From assembly GCA_035550735.1 (NCBI GenBank), contig DASZOM010000026.1, forward strand, positions 124,001 to 188,000: a stretch of 64,000 nt of DNA, given 5' to 3'. A program made the position numbers and the translations under genes. Positions within the stretch are counted from its first letter, which is position 1. Every line of letters begins with the position of its first letter. Below the pieces are notes generated by a model. That model was not told where the DNA came from, searched no databases, and saw only the letters and a list, made by a program, of their open reading frames with translations. This document shows positions 37,449-46,005 of the stretch, piece after piece. Source of the stretch: JANQRA01 sp035550735. Its GTDB lineage: Bacteria; Actinomycetota; Acidimicrobiia; Spongiisociales; ZC4RG35.

Positions 37449-38036
37449 GTGGTCACCGACCCCGCCACGAGGAACGTGATACTGGAAGCGGCCAAGGAGG
37501 CCTTGATCGAGAGTGGCTATGCGGCCCTCTCCACCCGGGGCATCGCCCAGCGGGCCAACGTCCCGTTGAGCCAGATCCACTATCACTTCGGTTCCAAGCA
37601 GAACCTTGTCCTCGAGGTCCTCGCCGAGGACAACCAGCGACTTCTCGAACGTCAGACCCGGCTGTACGAGACCGAGCTCCCGTTGTGGAAGCAATGGGAG
37701 CAGGCCTGCGACTACCTCGACGACGACCTGGCCTCGGGTTACGTGCGACTCCTCCACGAGATGATGGCCGCCGGCTGGGGGGATCAAGCGATCGCACAGG
37801 CGGTTCGGGCAAACCTCGCCGGGTGGATGGGCCTGCTGGCCAACACCGCCAAGCGTGTCTCCGACCGGGTCGGTGGCTGGGGTGAGTTCACCCCCGAGGA
37901 GGTGGGCGTCCTCGCCGGTGCCCCCTTCATCGGTGTCGAGGCGATGATCCTCCTCGGTTTCGAGGAGACCGACTTGCCGATGCGCTCCGCCCTGCGCAAG
38001 GTGGGCGAGGTCCTCAAGGAGCTCGAAGGGGCCTGA
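37449..38036 (+). CDS. TetR family transcriptional regulator
   Basis: This 195-residue regulator has the N-terminal HTH (TRNVILEAAKEALIESGYAA, ISTRGIAQRANV-type helices, LSQIHYHFGSKQNLVLEVL) followed by an effector domain. The start is the GTG at 37449, preceded by AGAGGAG. It is first in a run with two hydrolase genes (38036 overlap of one base as TGATG), so its ligand may be a substrate or product of those enzymes. A palindrome at its own promoter suggests autoregulation. Confidence 0.9.
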   Translation: MVTDPATRNVILEAAKEALIESGYAALSTRGIAQRANVPLSQIHYHFGSKQNLVLEVLAEDNQRLLERQTRLYETELPLWKQWEQACDYLDDDLASGYVRLLHEMMAAGWGDQAIAQAVRANLAGWMGLLANTAKRVSDRVGGWGEFTPEEVGVLAGAPFIGVEAMILLGFEETDLPMRSALRKVGEVLKELEGA

Positions 38037-38896
38037 TGAGAGCGCGTCTCCCCGACCGGGCCGGACATGTCGAGCGGGATGGAGTCCGGATCGGCTATGA
38101 GGTCTTCGGCCAGGGGGATCCCAGCATCCTTCTCCTCCCCACCTGGACGATCATCCACTCCCGTTTCTGGAAGATGCAGGTGCCCTACCTGTCCCGTCAC
38201 TACAGGGTGGTCACCTACGACGGGCCCGGCAACGGCCGCTCCGACCGGGTCACCGACCCGGGGCGCTACGAGCCGGCCTCCTACGCACGGGACGCCGCGG
38301 CCGTGCTCGACTCCTGCGGTGTCGACTCGTTCGTCGCCATAGGGCTCTCCCGTGGCGCCGCCTATGCCCTCGCCCTGGCCCGGTTGGTGCCGGAGCGGGT
38401 GCTCGGCCTGGTGCTGATCGGCGCCGCACTCCCCATCGCGCCACCGCCACCGGCCCGTGCCGGGATCCCGGAAGAGTTCGACAAGCCCTATCCGGAGAGC
38501 CCACAGGGATGGGACAAGTACAACCTCGCCTACTGGCACGACCACTACGAGGACTTCGTCAGGTTCTTCTTCTCCGAGATGTTCTCCGAGCCGCACTCGA
38601 CCAAGCAATTCGAGGATGCGGTGGGCTGGGCGCTCGAAACCGGGCCCGAGATCTTGGAGGCCGAGTCCAAGACGTCACGTCTGGTGCCCGAGGAGGTCTT
38701 CGACGGAGTCTCGGCGCCGACCCTGGTGATCCATGGCAGCGACGACCGCATCGTCTCACACCAGGTCGCACTGGAGGCGGCTCGTCGCACCGGTGGGAGC
38801 CTGCTCACCATGGGCGGCTCGGGTCATGGGCCGATGGCCCGCGACCCGGTCAAGGTCAATCTCGCCATCCGTGAGTTCGTGGAGAGTCTGCGTTGA
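38036..38896 (+). CDS. alpha/beta-hydrolase, Ser nucleophile
   Basis: This 286-residue hydrolase has a complete triad: S105 in AIGLSRGAAYAL (GxSxG), Asp in LVIHGSDDRIVS, and His in GGSGHGPMARDP. The lid region carries FSEPHSTKQFEDAVGWALE, which is shared with the next protein. The natural substrate is unknown; esterase, epoxide hydrolase or C-C hydrolase are possible. It is translationally coupled to tetR upstream and to the fusion gene downstream (TTGA overlap). Confidence 0.88.
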   Translation: MRARLPDRAGHVERDGVRIGYEVFGQGDPSILLLPTWTIIHSRFWKMQVPYLSRHYRVVTYDGPGNGRSDRVTDPGRYEPASYARDAAAVLDSCGVDSFVAIGLSRGAAYALALARLVPERVLGLVLIGAALPIAPPPPARAGIPEEFDKPYPESPQGWDKYNLAYWHDHYEDFVRFFFSEMFSEPHSTKQFEDAVGWALETGPEILEAESKTSRLVPEEVFDGVSAPTLVIHGSDDRIVSHQVALEAARRTGGSLLTMGGSGHGPMARDPVKVNLAIREFVESLR

Positions 38897-41013
38897 GGGC
38901 GATAGAGGCGACCGAGACCGGGGTGCTCGACCGCGACGGTGTCGACATCGCCTTCGAGGTGTATGGCTCGGGGCAGCCCACGCTGATGCTGATCCCCCCT
39001 GCGCCGATCACCCACTCCCGGATCTGGAAGGGCCAGGTCCCCTACCTGTCCCGTCATTTCCGGGTGATCGCCCTCGATGCGAGGGGCAATGGCGCCTCGG
39101 GCCGGCCAACCGAGCCGAGTGCCCACACCACGGAGGAGAACGTCGCCGACATCGTCGCCGTACTCGACGCCACCGGGACCGACACGGCGATCCTGGTGGC
39201 GCACTGCCACGCCAACTGGTGGGCCGTGGAGACGGCACGTCGTCACCCCGATCGGGTGACCGGCCTCGTGGCGATCGAGCCGGGCGTTCCCTACCTGGGC
39301 ACCCCCCAGCCGCATTGGGTGGAGGCAGGCAAGCACTGGGACGAGGTGCTCGAAGACCCGAGCGGATGGGAGCTGTGCAACCGGCACGCCATCGTCACCC
39401 GTCATCGCGAATGGGTCGAATTCTTCTTCGGCCGGCAGTTGGTCGAGGCTCACTCCACCAAGCAGTTCGAGGACGCGGTGTCGTGGGCGCTCGAGTCCAC
39501 CGGGGAGACCCTCGCCGCCGGCGAGGAAGGTCCGGACATCGACGTCCCTACCCGGGACGAAGTCGAGCAACGCTGTCGTGACCTGGAGGTGCCGGTCCTG
39601 GTGGTGCATGGAGACCAGGACGTCTGCCAGCACGTCGACAGGGGCCGTGCCTTCGCCGATGCCACCGGTGGTGACCTCCTCGTCCTGGAGGGGGCGGGGC
39701 ATCTCGCCCTGGCACGCGACCCGGTAAGGGTCAACCATGCCATCAAGGAGTTCGTCGACAGGAACCAGGAGGTTTCGATGCGCGCCCGAGTCTGGACCCA
39801 CGGTCTGAGCCGCCGCAGGAAGGCCCTCTACCTCTCTTCTCCGATCGGTCTCGGACATGCCCGCCGCGACCTGGCCATCGCCCAGGAGCTGAAAGCGCTC
39901 GAGCCGGATCTGGAGATCGACTGGCTGGCGCAGCACCCGGTCACCTCGGTGCTCGAGGCGGCCGGGGAGACGATCCATCAGGCGAGCGAATGGCTCGCCT
40001 CGGAGTCGGGTCACGTCGCATCGGAGTCCTCGGGTCACGATCTCCATTGCTTCCAGGCGCTGCGCACGATGGATGAGATCCTGCTGGCCAACTTCATGAT
40101 CTTCCAGGAAGTCGTCGAAGAGGGTCTCTATGACCTCGTGATCGGGGACGAGGCCTGGGACGTCGACCACTTCTGGCACGAGAACCCGGAGTTGAAGCGA
40201 GGCACCCACGTCTGGATGACCGACTTCGTCGGCTACCTGCCCATGCCGTCCGGGGGCGACCATGAGGCCTATCTCACCGCCGACTACAACGCCGAGATGA
40301 TCGAGCACATCGCTCGCTTCCCCCGTATCCGGGACCGGGCAATCTTCGTGGGAAGCCCCGACGACATCTTCCCCGCCGTCTTCGGCCCCGACCTCCCCAA
40401 GATCAGGGACTGGACGGAGGAGCACTTCGAGTTCTCCGGCTACATCACCGGCTTCACCCCGCCATCACCGGATCAGGTAGAAGAGCTCCGGAACGAGCTC
40501 GGGTACGGGTCGGACGAGAAGGTCTGTCTGGTCACCGTGGGCGGATCGGGGGTGGGCCGTGACCTGCTGGAGAAGGTCATCGAGTCGTACCCGCTTGCCA
40601 AGGAGCAACTGCCAGAGCTCCGCATGATCGCGATCGCCGGGCCGCGCATCGACCCCGATTCCCTTCCCTCGCATCCCGGTCTCGAGGTGCATGGCTATGT
40701 CGACAGGCTCTACCGCCACCTCTCGGCTTGCGATCTTGCCGTCGTGCAGGGCGGGCTCACCACCACGATGGAGCTCACCGCGGCGAACCGGCCCTTCCTC
40801 TACTTCCCGCTGCGCAACCACTTCGAGCAGAACTACCACGTGCGGCATCGACTCGACCAGTATGGGGCGGGCCGGCACATGGACTACTCGGCCACCGATC
40901 CCGATGCCCTGGCGGCTGCCATGGTCGAGGAGGCGGCGAAGCCGGCGAACTATCGCCCGGTGGAGACCGACGGGGCGGCGCGCGCCGCCCGCATGATCGC
41001 CGAGCTGATCTAG
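38893..41013 (+). CDS. alpha/beta-hydrolase (Cys nucleophile) fused to GT-B glycosyltransferase
   Basis: This 706-residue protein has two parts. Residues 1-295 are a sister of the preceding hydrolase (same HSTKQFEDAVSWALE lid), but the nucleophile elbow reads VAHCHANW with C105 in place of Ser; the Asp (VHGDQDVC) and His (EGAGHLALARDP) remain. Residues 296-706 form a MurG/GT28-like GT-B protein: SSPIGLGHARRDLAIAQEL, VTVGGSGVGRDLLEKV, and the C-terminal donor site DLAVVQGGLTTTMELTAANR with FPLRNHFEQNYHV. A TTG start overlaps the upstream stop. An AGGAGG-ATG at the domain junction could also yield the transferase alone. Substrates are unknown. Confidence 0.85.
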   Translation: MRAIEATETGVLDRDGVDIAFEVYGSGQPTLMLIPPAPITHSRIWKGQVPYLSRHFRVIALDARGNGASGRPTEPSAHTTEENVADIVAVLDATGTDTAILVAHCHANWWAVETARRHPDRVTGLVAIEPGVPYLGTPQPHWVEAGKHWDEVLEDPSGWELCNRHAIVTRHREWVEFFFGRQLVEAHSTKQFEDAVSWALESTGETLAAGEEGPDIDVPTRDEVEQRCRDLEVPVLVVHGDQDVCQHVDRGRAFADATGGDLLVLEGAGHLALARDPVRVNHAIKEFVDRNQEVSMRARVWTHGLSRRRKALYLSSPIGLGHARRDLAIAQELKALEPDLEIDWLAQHPVTSVLEAAGETIHQASEWLASESGHVASESSGHDLHCFQALRTMDEILLANFMIFQEVVEEGLYDLVIGDEAWDVDHFWHENPELKRGTHVWMTDFVGYLPMPSGGDHEAYLTADYNAEMIEHIARFPRIRDRAIFVGSPDDIFPAVFGPDLPKIRDWTEEHFEFSGYITGFTPPSPDQVEELRNELGYGSDEKVCLVTVGGSGVGRDLLEKVIESYPLAKEQLPELRMIAIAGPRIDPDSLPSHPGLEVHGYVDRLYRHLSACDLAVVQGGLTTTMELTAANRPFLYFPLRNHFEQNYHVRHRLDQYGAGRHMDYSATDPDALAAAMVEEAAKPANYRPVETDGAARAARMIAELI
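39767..39780 (+). promoter_or_regulatory. internal ribosome site and ATG at the hydrolase/glycosyltransferase junction
   Basis: A perfect AGGAGG (39767-39772), five bases, then ATG (39778-39780) in frame with the fusion gene, exactly where the hydrolase domain ends. It would allow a 411-residue glycosyltransferase to be made separately. Alternatively it is the remnant of two formerly separate genes. Confidence 0.55.
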
Positions 41014-41064
41014 AGCGGGGAGAGCCGGTCCATGACGTACCCCCGGATCTATGTGCCAGCTATC

Positions 41065-41080
41065 GGTCGAACGATCGACC
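41065..41080. promoter_or_regulatory. inverted repeat resembling the tetR operator
   Basis: GGTCGA-ACGA-TCGACC, preceded by TC, matches the TCGGTCG/CGACC half-sites of the palindrome at 37413, with a longer spacer. It lies in the 264-base gap between the fusion gene and osmC, next to a TTAGGG -10-like stretch. The rest of the gap holds a small GGGCA-G-TGCCC palindrome near 41137 and no convincing gene. Confidence 0.5.
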
Positions 41081-41277
41081 TGTTAGGGAAGACGCCGCAT
41101 CGTGAGTCGATCTGGGCAGGCGCCGCATCCGATTTGGGCAGTGCCCACCGTTGGTGGCGAACGGGGCTCTCCATACCTTCGCATCAGCGGCCATGGCTCA
41201 GAGGAACGGGGGTGCCCATGGGTTGAAGACGACACGCCACGACAGCAACGAGAGAGACCAGCGAAAGGAAACAACAA

Positions 41278-41835
41278 ATGAACACGACCATGACCAACGG
41301 GGTGGACACCACCGCCCTGTTCGGCGCCCTCGATGCCGTGAAGGCACAGCCGGCCGCCGCCAAGTTCCAGTTCCGCGCCCGCAACCAGTGGCTGAGCGGC
41401 ACCCACAGCCGGAGCACGATCCATGACTTCTTCGGTCTTGGAGAAGAGCAGACGCACGTGGATTCGCACAGCTACGAGGCTGATCACCCGAAGCAGCTGG
41501 TGTCCACCGACAAGGCGCCTACTCCGGTGGAGTTCCTGCTCCACGCCCTCGCCGCATGCATCACCGCCGGGATCGGCAACGTCGCCGCGGCCCGCGGCAT
41601 CGAGCTGACCAGGGTGCAGTCCGAGGTACGCGGTGACATCGATCTGGTGGGCCTGCTCGGCATCGACACCACGGTGCGCAACGGCTACCAGGGCATCGAG
41701 ATCCGCATCGAGATCGAAGGCGATGCCGGCGCCGAGGATCTGCGCAAGGTCGTCGAGCGCTCGGTCGCCCGCTCCGCGGTGTACGACGTCCTCAGCAACG
41801 GCACCAAGGTGTCGGTCGAGGTCCAGACCCGATGA
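41278..41835 (+). CDS. OsmC family protein with one cysteine
   Basis: This 185-residue OsmC/Ohr-fold protein keeps the core helix PVEFLLHALAACITAGIGNVAAARGIEL, with one cysteine in AACITAG. The other peroxidatic cysteine of OsmC/Ohr is absent (this is the only Cys in the protein), so a two-Cys organic peroxidase mechanism is not available. The first 50 residues are family-variable. AAAGGA precedes the ATG. A palindrome like that of tetR lies 200 bases upstream. Confidence 0.87.
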   Translation: MNTTMTNGVDTTALFGALDAVKAQPAAAKFQFRARNQWLSGTHSRSTIHDFFGLGEEQTHVDSHSYEADHPKQLVSTDKAPTPVEFLLHALAACITAGIGNVAAARGIELTRVQSEVRGDIDLVGLLGIDTTVRNGYQGIEIRIEIEGDAGAEDLRKVVERSVARSAVYDVLSNGTKVSVEVQTR

Positions 41836-41893
41836 TCCGGGTCGGTGTGGGCTCGGTGACCTCCCCGGGCCCACACCGTCGCGGGAGCGACCG

Positions 41894-43072
41894 ATGACAT
41901 ACGACTACGATGTGATAGTGGTGGGTGCCCGGGTGGCGGGTGCCTCGACGGCGATGCTGCTCGCCCGGTGCGGGCACCGGGTGCTGCTCGTGGATCGAGC
42001 CACGATGCCCTCCGACACACTGTCCACCCATGCCCTGCTCCGCACCGGAGTCCTGCAACTGACCAGATGGGGCCTGATCGATCGGGTGATCGCGGCCGGT
42101 ACGCCACCGGTTCGGGACATAACTCTCGGTTTCGGCGAGGAGCGGATCCCGTTCGAGGTGAGACCCGATTACGGCATCGACACCTTCTACGCCCCGCGAC
42201 GTCACATCCTCGACGCCATGATCGTCGAAGCAGCCGTGGCCGACGGTGTCGAGTTCCGGGGCGGTTTGAGGATGGTCGGCCTCCTCCGCGATGACGACGG
42301 GCGGGTGTCCGGTGCGGAGATCGCGGACGGGGCCACCCAGGAGAGGGTCAGCGCACGGATGGTGATAGGTGCCGACGGTCATCAATCCCGGGTCGCCTCA
42401 CTGGTGGACGCCGTCGATCTCGACTCGCATCCCGCCACCAACTCCGTCCATTACGCCTACTTCAACGGTGTAGAGGCGTCCGGCTTCTGGTTCTTCTTCG
42501 CCCCCGGTGTGAACGCCGGGCTGATTCCCACCAATGACGGGCAGACCCTGGTGTTCGCCGCCCGTCCCCGTGCCCTCTTCGGGCGGTTCCAGTCGGATCC
42601 CGATGGCGAGCTGATGCGTCTCCTCCGGTTGGCCGGGAACGACCTCGCCGAAGTGGTGGGGCGGGGGGAGAGGGCCAGCGGCTTTCGGGGCACCCGCGGC
42701 CTGACCGGCCACATCCGCCATGCGTGGGGGCCCGGGTGGGCACTGGTCGGCGACGCCGGGTACACCAAGGACCCGATCTCGGCGCATGGCATCAGCGACG
42801 CCTTGCGGGATGCGGAGCTGTGCGCCCGGGCGGTCGATGCCGCTCTGGTCGACCCCGGCGAGGAGCAGGTGGCGATGAGGCGATACCAGAGCCGGCGAGA
42901 CTCGCTGTCGATGACGATGTATGAGGAGTCTCGTGCCCTCGCCTCATATCATTGGGATCCCTCCGAGGCCTCGATTCGGATGCGACGTATCAGCGAATCG
43001 GTCAGGGAGGAGTGTGAGGCGATCGTTGCCTTGCCCGAGTGGCCGGCGGTCCGGCTGTCGGTGGGGGTGTGA
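41894..43072 (+). CDS. FAD-dependent monooxygenase / geranylgeranyl-reductase-like oxidoreductase
   Basis: This 392-residue flavoprotein has the dinucleotide-binding motif DYDVIVVGARVAGASTAMLLARCG at the N-terminus, a GADGHQSRVA segment corresponding to the second FAD motif, and GPGWALVGDAGYTKDPISAHGISDALRDAE as the GD motif of the PHBH fold. Family members hydroxylate aromatics or reduce isoprenoids; the substrate cannot be read from sequence. The ATG at 41894 is chosen because upstream frame sequence lies within osmC. Probably in the same transcript as osmC (58-base gap). Confidence 0.88.
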   Translation: MTYDYDVIVVGARVAGASTAMLLARCGHRVLLVDRATMPSDTLSTHALLRTGVLQLTRWGLIDRVIAAGTPPVRDITLGFGEERIPFEVRPDYGIDTFYAPRRHILDAMIVEAAVADGVEFRGGLRMVGLLRDDDGRVSGAEIADGATQERVSARMVIGADGHQSRVASLVDAVDLDSHPATNSVHYAYFNGVEASGFWFFFAPGVNAGLIPTNDGQTLVFAARPRALFGRFQSDPDGELMRLLRLAGNDLAEVVGRGERASGFRGTRGLTGHIRHAWGPGWALVGDAGYTKDPISAHGISDALRDAELCARAVDAALVDPGEEQVAMRRYQSRRDSLSMTMYEESRALASYHWDPSEASIRMRRISESVREECEAIVALPEWPAVRLSVGV

Positions 43073-43081
43073 GCAGCCTCG

Positions 43082-43747
43082 TCAGCGAGACGGATCGGCG
43101 GCGAGACGGGCCGCGGTCTCGAAGATCCGGGGGTCCGGGTAGTCCTCGCAGTAGTTGTAGTAGTAGGCGACTCTGACCGTGCCGGTGGTGTCGACGACGA
43201 ACTCGGCGGACTGCATCCAGGGGTCGTCGACGAGGCTCCTCCCCATCTCCCGGCGCTCACTCTGGAACGTCTCGCCGATTTGAGGGCTGAGCGAGCAGTA
43301 CTCGTCGGGGGCGTCGTAGAGGACCTGCTCCCGCGACCAATGAGACAGCCCGTAAGCCCGGTGGGTCCGGTAGTCGGGGTCGGCGAGGACCGGGGGCTGC
43401 AGACCGTACCTCTCCTTGTAGGCCACGACCCTCTCCTTCTCGCCGGGGGCGACGACGACAACCTCGAGCCCCGCGTCGAGATACTGCTGGTACTCGTCCC
43501 GGAGCCGCTCGATGCGCTGCAGCCCGCACCCGCAACCGAGGTGGCGCCACAGCATCACCAGGGCGGGGCGTCGTGACCAGCTCTCGCTGAGACTGACCCT
43601 GGCGCCCTCCTCGTCGGTGAGCTCCATGTCGGGTGCCTGGCCGCCACGGCGGATCGGCTCACCCTGATGGGTTGGGCCCGCCACCCAATTGTCCATCCAG
43701 CGTCGCTCCGCCGAGAGGACCAGGGCGGTGAGGTCACGATCGGTCAA
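43082..43747 (-). CDS. peroxiredoxin-like (AhpC/TSA-fold) protein
   Basis: This 221-residue thioredoxin-fold protein shows GGQAPDMELTDEEGARVSLSE followed by the active-site region ALVMLWRHLGCGCGLQRIERL, the Prx-like pattern in which a CxC replaces the usual TxxC of peroxiredoxins. The C-terminal third has AEFVVDTTGTVRVAYYYNYC. The reductant and substrate are unknown. It is convergent with the FAD gene and is the last gene of the coxDE/xdhC run on the minus strand. Confidence 0.8.
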   Translation of the reverse strand: MTDRDLTALVLSAERRWMDNWVAGPTHQGEPIRRGGQAPDMELTDEEGARVSLSESWSRRPALVMLWRHLGCGCGLQRIERLRDEYQQYLDAGLEVVVVAPGEKERVVAYKERYGLQPPVLADPDYRTHRAYGLSHWSREQVLYDAPDEYCSLSPQIGETFQSERREMGRSLVDDPWMQSAEFVVDTTGTVRVAYYYNYCEDYPDPRIFETAARLAADPSR

Positions 43748-43783
43748 CTGGCCTCCTTCGAGGGCCCAACCTAGCCCGCCGCC

Positions 43784-44557
43784 TCACTCGTCCACCCGTT
43801 GCTTGTGCACTCTCCCCTCCACACCTCTCAGGGAGAATCCGGTGCCCGCTCCGTAGCGGACCATGGTCATCTCGGCGAGGATCGACACCGCCACCTCCTG
43901 GGGCGTCTCCGCCCCGATGTCGAGCCCGATCGGGGAGTGGATGCGCCCGATGTCCTCGTCGTCGAACCCGAGCTCGCGGAGCCGGTCCACACGGAGGCCG
44001 TGTGTCCTTCGGCTCCCCATCGCCCCGATGTAGCGGGTGTCCGCCTTGAGGGCAGCCTCCAGGGGCGGCGTCTCGTGACGGGGATCATGGGAGAGGACGA
44101 CGACCCAGGTCCGGCGATCGAAGGTGAGCTGGTCCATCAGATCGCGTGGCCAGCCCACGAGCAGCCGATGAGCCGCGGGGAACCGATCCTCGGTAACGAA
44201 AGGGGTGCGCGAGTCGATCACCGTCACCCGGTATCCCATCTGCCCGGCGAACGAGGCCAGGGCCTGGCCGATGTGGACGGCGCCGAAGATGAGCAGGTCG
44301 GGGGGTGGCGCCAGTGTCTCGATGAAGACGGAGTGCACCCCGTAGTCGAGAGCGCGGTGTTGCTCGTGGGCGATCAGGGTGACCGCGTCACTGGTCACGT
44401 CCGATGCGATCTCGTCGGGAAGCCCACCGGCGAGGACGACACCGCCGGCGTCGAGCACCGCCTTCTCTCCCGTCGCAGGTCCATCGACGACGGTGATCAC
44501 CGCCCCGAACGACTCGGCGTCGAGGAGCCCCTGTATCACCTCGTTGACGTCGGTCAC
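43784..44557 (-). CDS. XdhC/CoxI family protein, Rossmann (C-terminal) part
   Basis: This 257-residue protein carries the XdhC C-terminal NAD-binding-like domain: PPDLLIFGAVHIGQALASFA, YRVTVIDSRTPFVTEDRFP, VVVLSHDPRHETPPLEAAL, RYIGAMGSRRTHGLRVDRL and SPIGLDIGAETPQEVAVSILAE. XdhC/CoxI proteins bind and sulfurate molybdenum cofactor for xanthine dehydrogenase or CO dehydrogenase. Its start overlaps the stop of the separate N-terminal-domain gene by four bases. In most organisms the two are one protein of about 300 or more residues. Confidence 0.88.
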   Translation of the reverse strand: MTDVNEVIQGLLDAESFGAVITVVDGPATGEKAVLDAGGVVLAGGLPDEIASDVTSDAVTLIAHEQHRALDYGVHSVFIETLAPPPDLLIFGAVHIGQALASFAGQMGYRVTVIDSRTPFVTEDRFPAAHRLLVGWPRDLMDQLTFDRRTWVVVLSHDPRHETPPLEAALKADTRYIGAMGSRRTHGLRVDRLRELGFDDEDIGRIHSPIGLDIGAETPQEVAVSILAEMTMVRYGAGTGFSLRGVEGRVHKQRVDE

Positions 44558-44862
44558 CAGGGCTCGATGAACACGTCGATGGTCCCCCCGCAGGACATCC
44601 CGACCTCGAAGGCATCCTCGTCGGCGATGCCGTAGGTCACCTTCTTCGGCTTGCCGGTCTCGATCACCTCCTGGGCGTGGAGGAACACGTCGTTCTCGAC
44701 GCAGCCGCCACTGACCGAGCCCTCCATGTCTCCTTCAGAGGACACCAGGAACTTCGACCCCTCGGGTCGGGGAGCGCTCCCGTATACGCGGATGACGGTG
44801 GCGACCGCCACCTTCTTGCCCTCGTCGACCCACTTGTTGCGCAGGGCGAGTTGGTTTCTCAC
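44554..44862 (-). CDS. XdhC/CoxI family protein, N-terminal domain
   Basis: This 102-residue protein is the isolated XdhC_CoxI domain: VAVATVIRVYGSAPRPEGSKFLV, GSVSGGCVENDVFLHAQEV and VGMSCGGTIDVFIEPW, keeping the conserved cysteines in SGGCVE and SCGG. It must work with the following Rossmann-domain protein. The start is a GTG with a TAGAAC box six bases upstream, so the pair may have its own promoter. Confidence 0.87.
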   Translation of the reverse strand: MRNQLALRNKWVDEGKKVAVATVIRVYGSAPRPEGSKFLVSSEGDMEGSVSGGCVENDVFLHAQEVIETGKPKKVTYGIADEDAFEVGMSCGGTIDVFIEPW

Positions 44863-44868
44863 GACATG

Positions 44869-44874
44869 GTTCTA
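44869..44874 (-). promoter_or_regulatory. -10-like box before the XdhC N-domain gene
   Basis: TAGAAC on the minus strand, six bases from the GTG at 44862, in the 27-base gap after coxE. It is off consensus at the last position. Confidence 0.35.
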
Positions 44875-44889
44875 TCACACACCGCGTGC

Positions 44890-46005
44890 TCAGCGGGCAA
44901 GGGAGTCGAGCAGGCGGACCACGCCGCGGAGGTCGTGGACGCTGGCGGCGGGCAGGAGGTGGTCCACGTACGGGGTCACGGCCTGCATGCCACGGGTGAC
45001 GGGCCTGTAGTCGGGCCTGGCGGCCAGGGGGTTCAGCCAGATCACCTTGTGCACCGAGCGGGACAGCCTTGCCATCTCGGTGCGGAGCAGACCCGGATCG
45101 CCGCAGTCCCAGCCGTCGGACAGGACCAGGGCGATCGGCCCGCTCCGGGAGAGGCGTCTGCTCCAGCGCCGGTTCCAAACTGCGAGCGCATCGCCGATCA
45201 TGGTGCCCCCGGACCAGTCGCGAACGGTCGTCGAGACCCTGGCCAGGGCGGTCCTGGTGTCGCGGCGACGGAGGTCCTCGGTGATGCGGGTGAGCTCGGT
45301 GGAGAAGGTGAACACCTCGACCGAGTCGAGACGTCGTTGCGCGGCATGGGCGAAGACGAGGAAGAGATCCGCGTACTTCTCCATCGACCCGGAGACATCG
45401 GCGATTATGACCAGCGGCCGTTGACGCCGCCGTCGCTCCCGTCGCACGATCGGCATGAGGTCGCCTTCGGGCCGGGTCGAGCCACGCAAGGTGCGTCTCA
45501 GGTCGGGCGCCCCGCCCGACGGTGAGCGCATCCAGCGTCTCGTCCTAACGTCGGTGGGCTGCCATGCCATCGTCATGACCAGTAGGCGGGCCTCGGCGAG
45601 TTGATCCTCGTCCAGGTCGGCGAAGTCCCTGGTGGCGATTCTCTCCGCTGCCGAAGCCCCGCTCTGGGATGAGGCGTCGGCGCCGGGCATCTCTTCGTGT
45701 CGTCCGATGATCGGCGCCACCGCCGTTATCGGACCGGGATGGGAGCCGGCCTCGGCGGGGTGATACGACACGAGACGGGCACCGAAGAACCGCTCGAACT
45801 CCTCGTCGAACGGGGTGCGCTGGTCGGGCCCGGTGATCGTCAACGACCTAAGTGCGGAGTAGAGCTGGCCCCGGCTCGAAGGGTCCACCAGGGTGAAGGC
45901 GCGGGCCATGTCCGAGACCTGCTCGGGTGTGACGGTGAGGCCTCGTCCGCGCAACGCCGCGGCGAAGGTGGCCAGGTCCCGGACCGGGCCGGCGGTGGTT
46001 GTCAT
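44890..46005 (-). CDS. coxE: CoxE-like VWA-domain protein
   Basis: This 371-residue protein's C-terminal half is a von Willebrand A domain with the metal-ion site IIADVSGSMEKYADL (DxSxS), SGGTMIGDALAVW and IALVLSDGWDCGDP. The preceding RRERRRRQRPL is the usual CoxE junction. CoxE acts with the MoxR ATPase CoxD to mature the active site of Mo-Cu CO dehydrogenase and related Mo hydroxylases. The start overlaps the moxR-type gene by four bases. Confidence 0.88.
   Translation of the reverse strand: MTTTAGPVRDLATFAAALRGRGLTVTPEQVSDMARAFTLVDPSSRGQLYSALRSLTITGPDQRTPFDEEFERFFGARLVSYHPAEAGSHPGPITAVAPIIGRHEEMPGADASSQSGASAAERIATRDFADLDEDQLAEARLLVMTMAWQPTDVRTRRWMRSPSGGAPDLRRTLRGSTRPEGDLMPIVRRERRRRQRPLVIIADVSGSMEKYADLFLVFAHAAQRRLDSVEVFTFSTELTRITEDLRRRDTRTALARVSTTVRDWSGGTMIGDALAVWNRRWSRRLSRSGPIALVLSDGWDCGDPGLLRTEMARLSRSVHKVIWLNPLAARPDYRPVTRGMQAVTPYVDHLLPAASVHDLRGVVRLLDSLAR

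Noticed and set aside
37365..37787. N-terminal extension of the LAL regulator
   Set aside because: It would run through the tetR promoter and operator and into tetR itself; the protein begins naturally at 37364.
41032..41226. Open frame of 64 codons between the fusion gene and osmC
   Set aside because: No family resemblance, no ribosome site, and it covers the operator-like palindrome; treated as intergenic.
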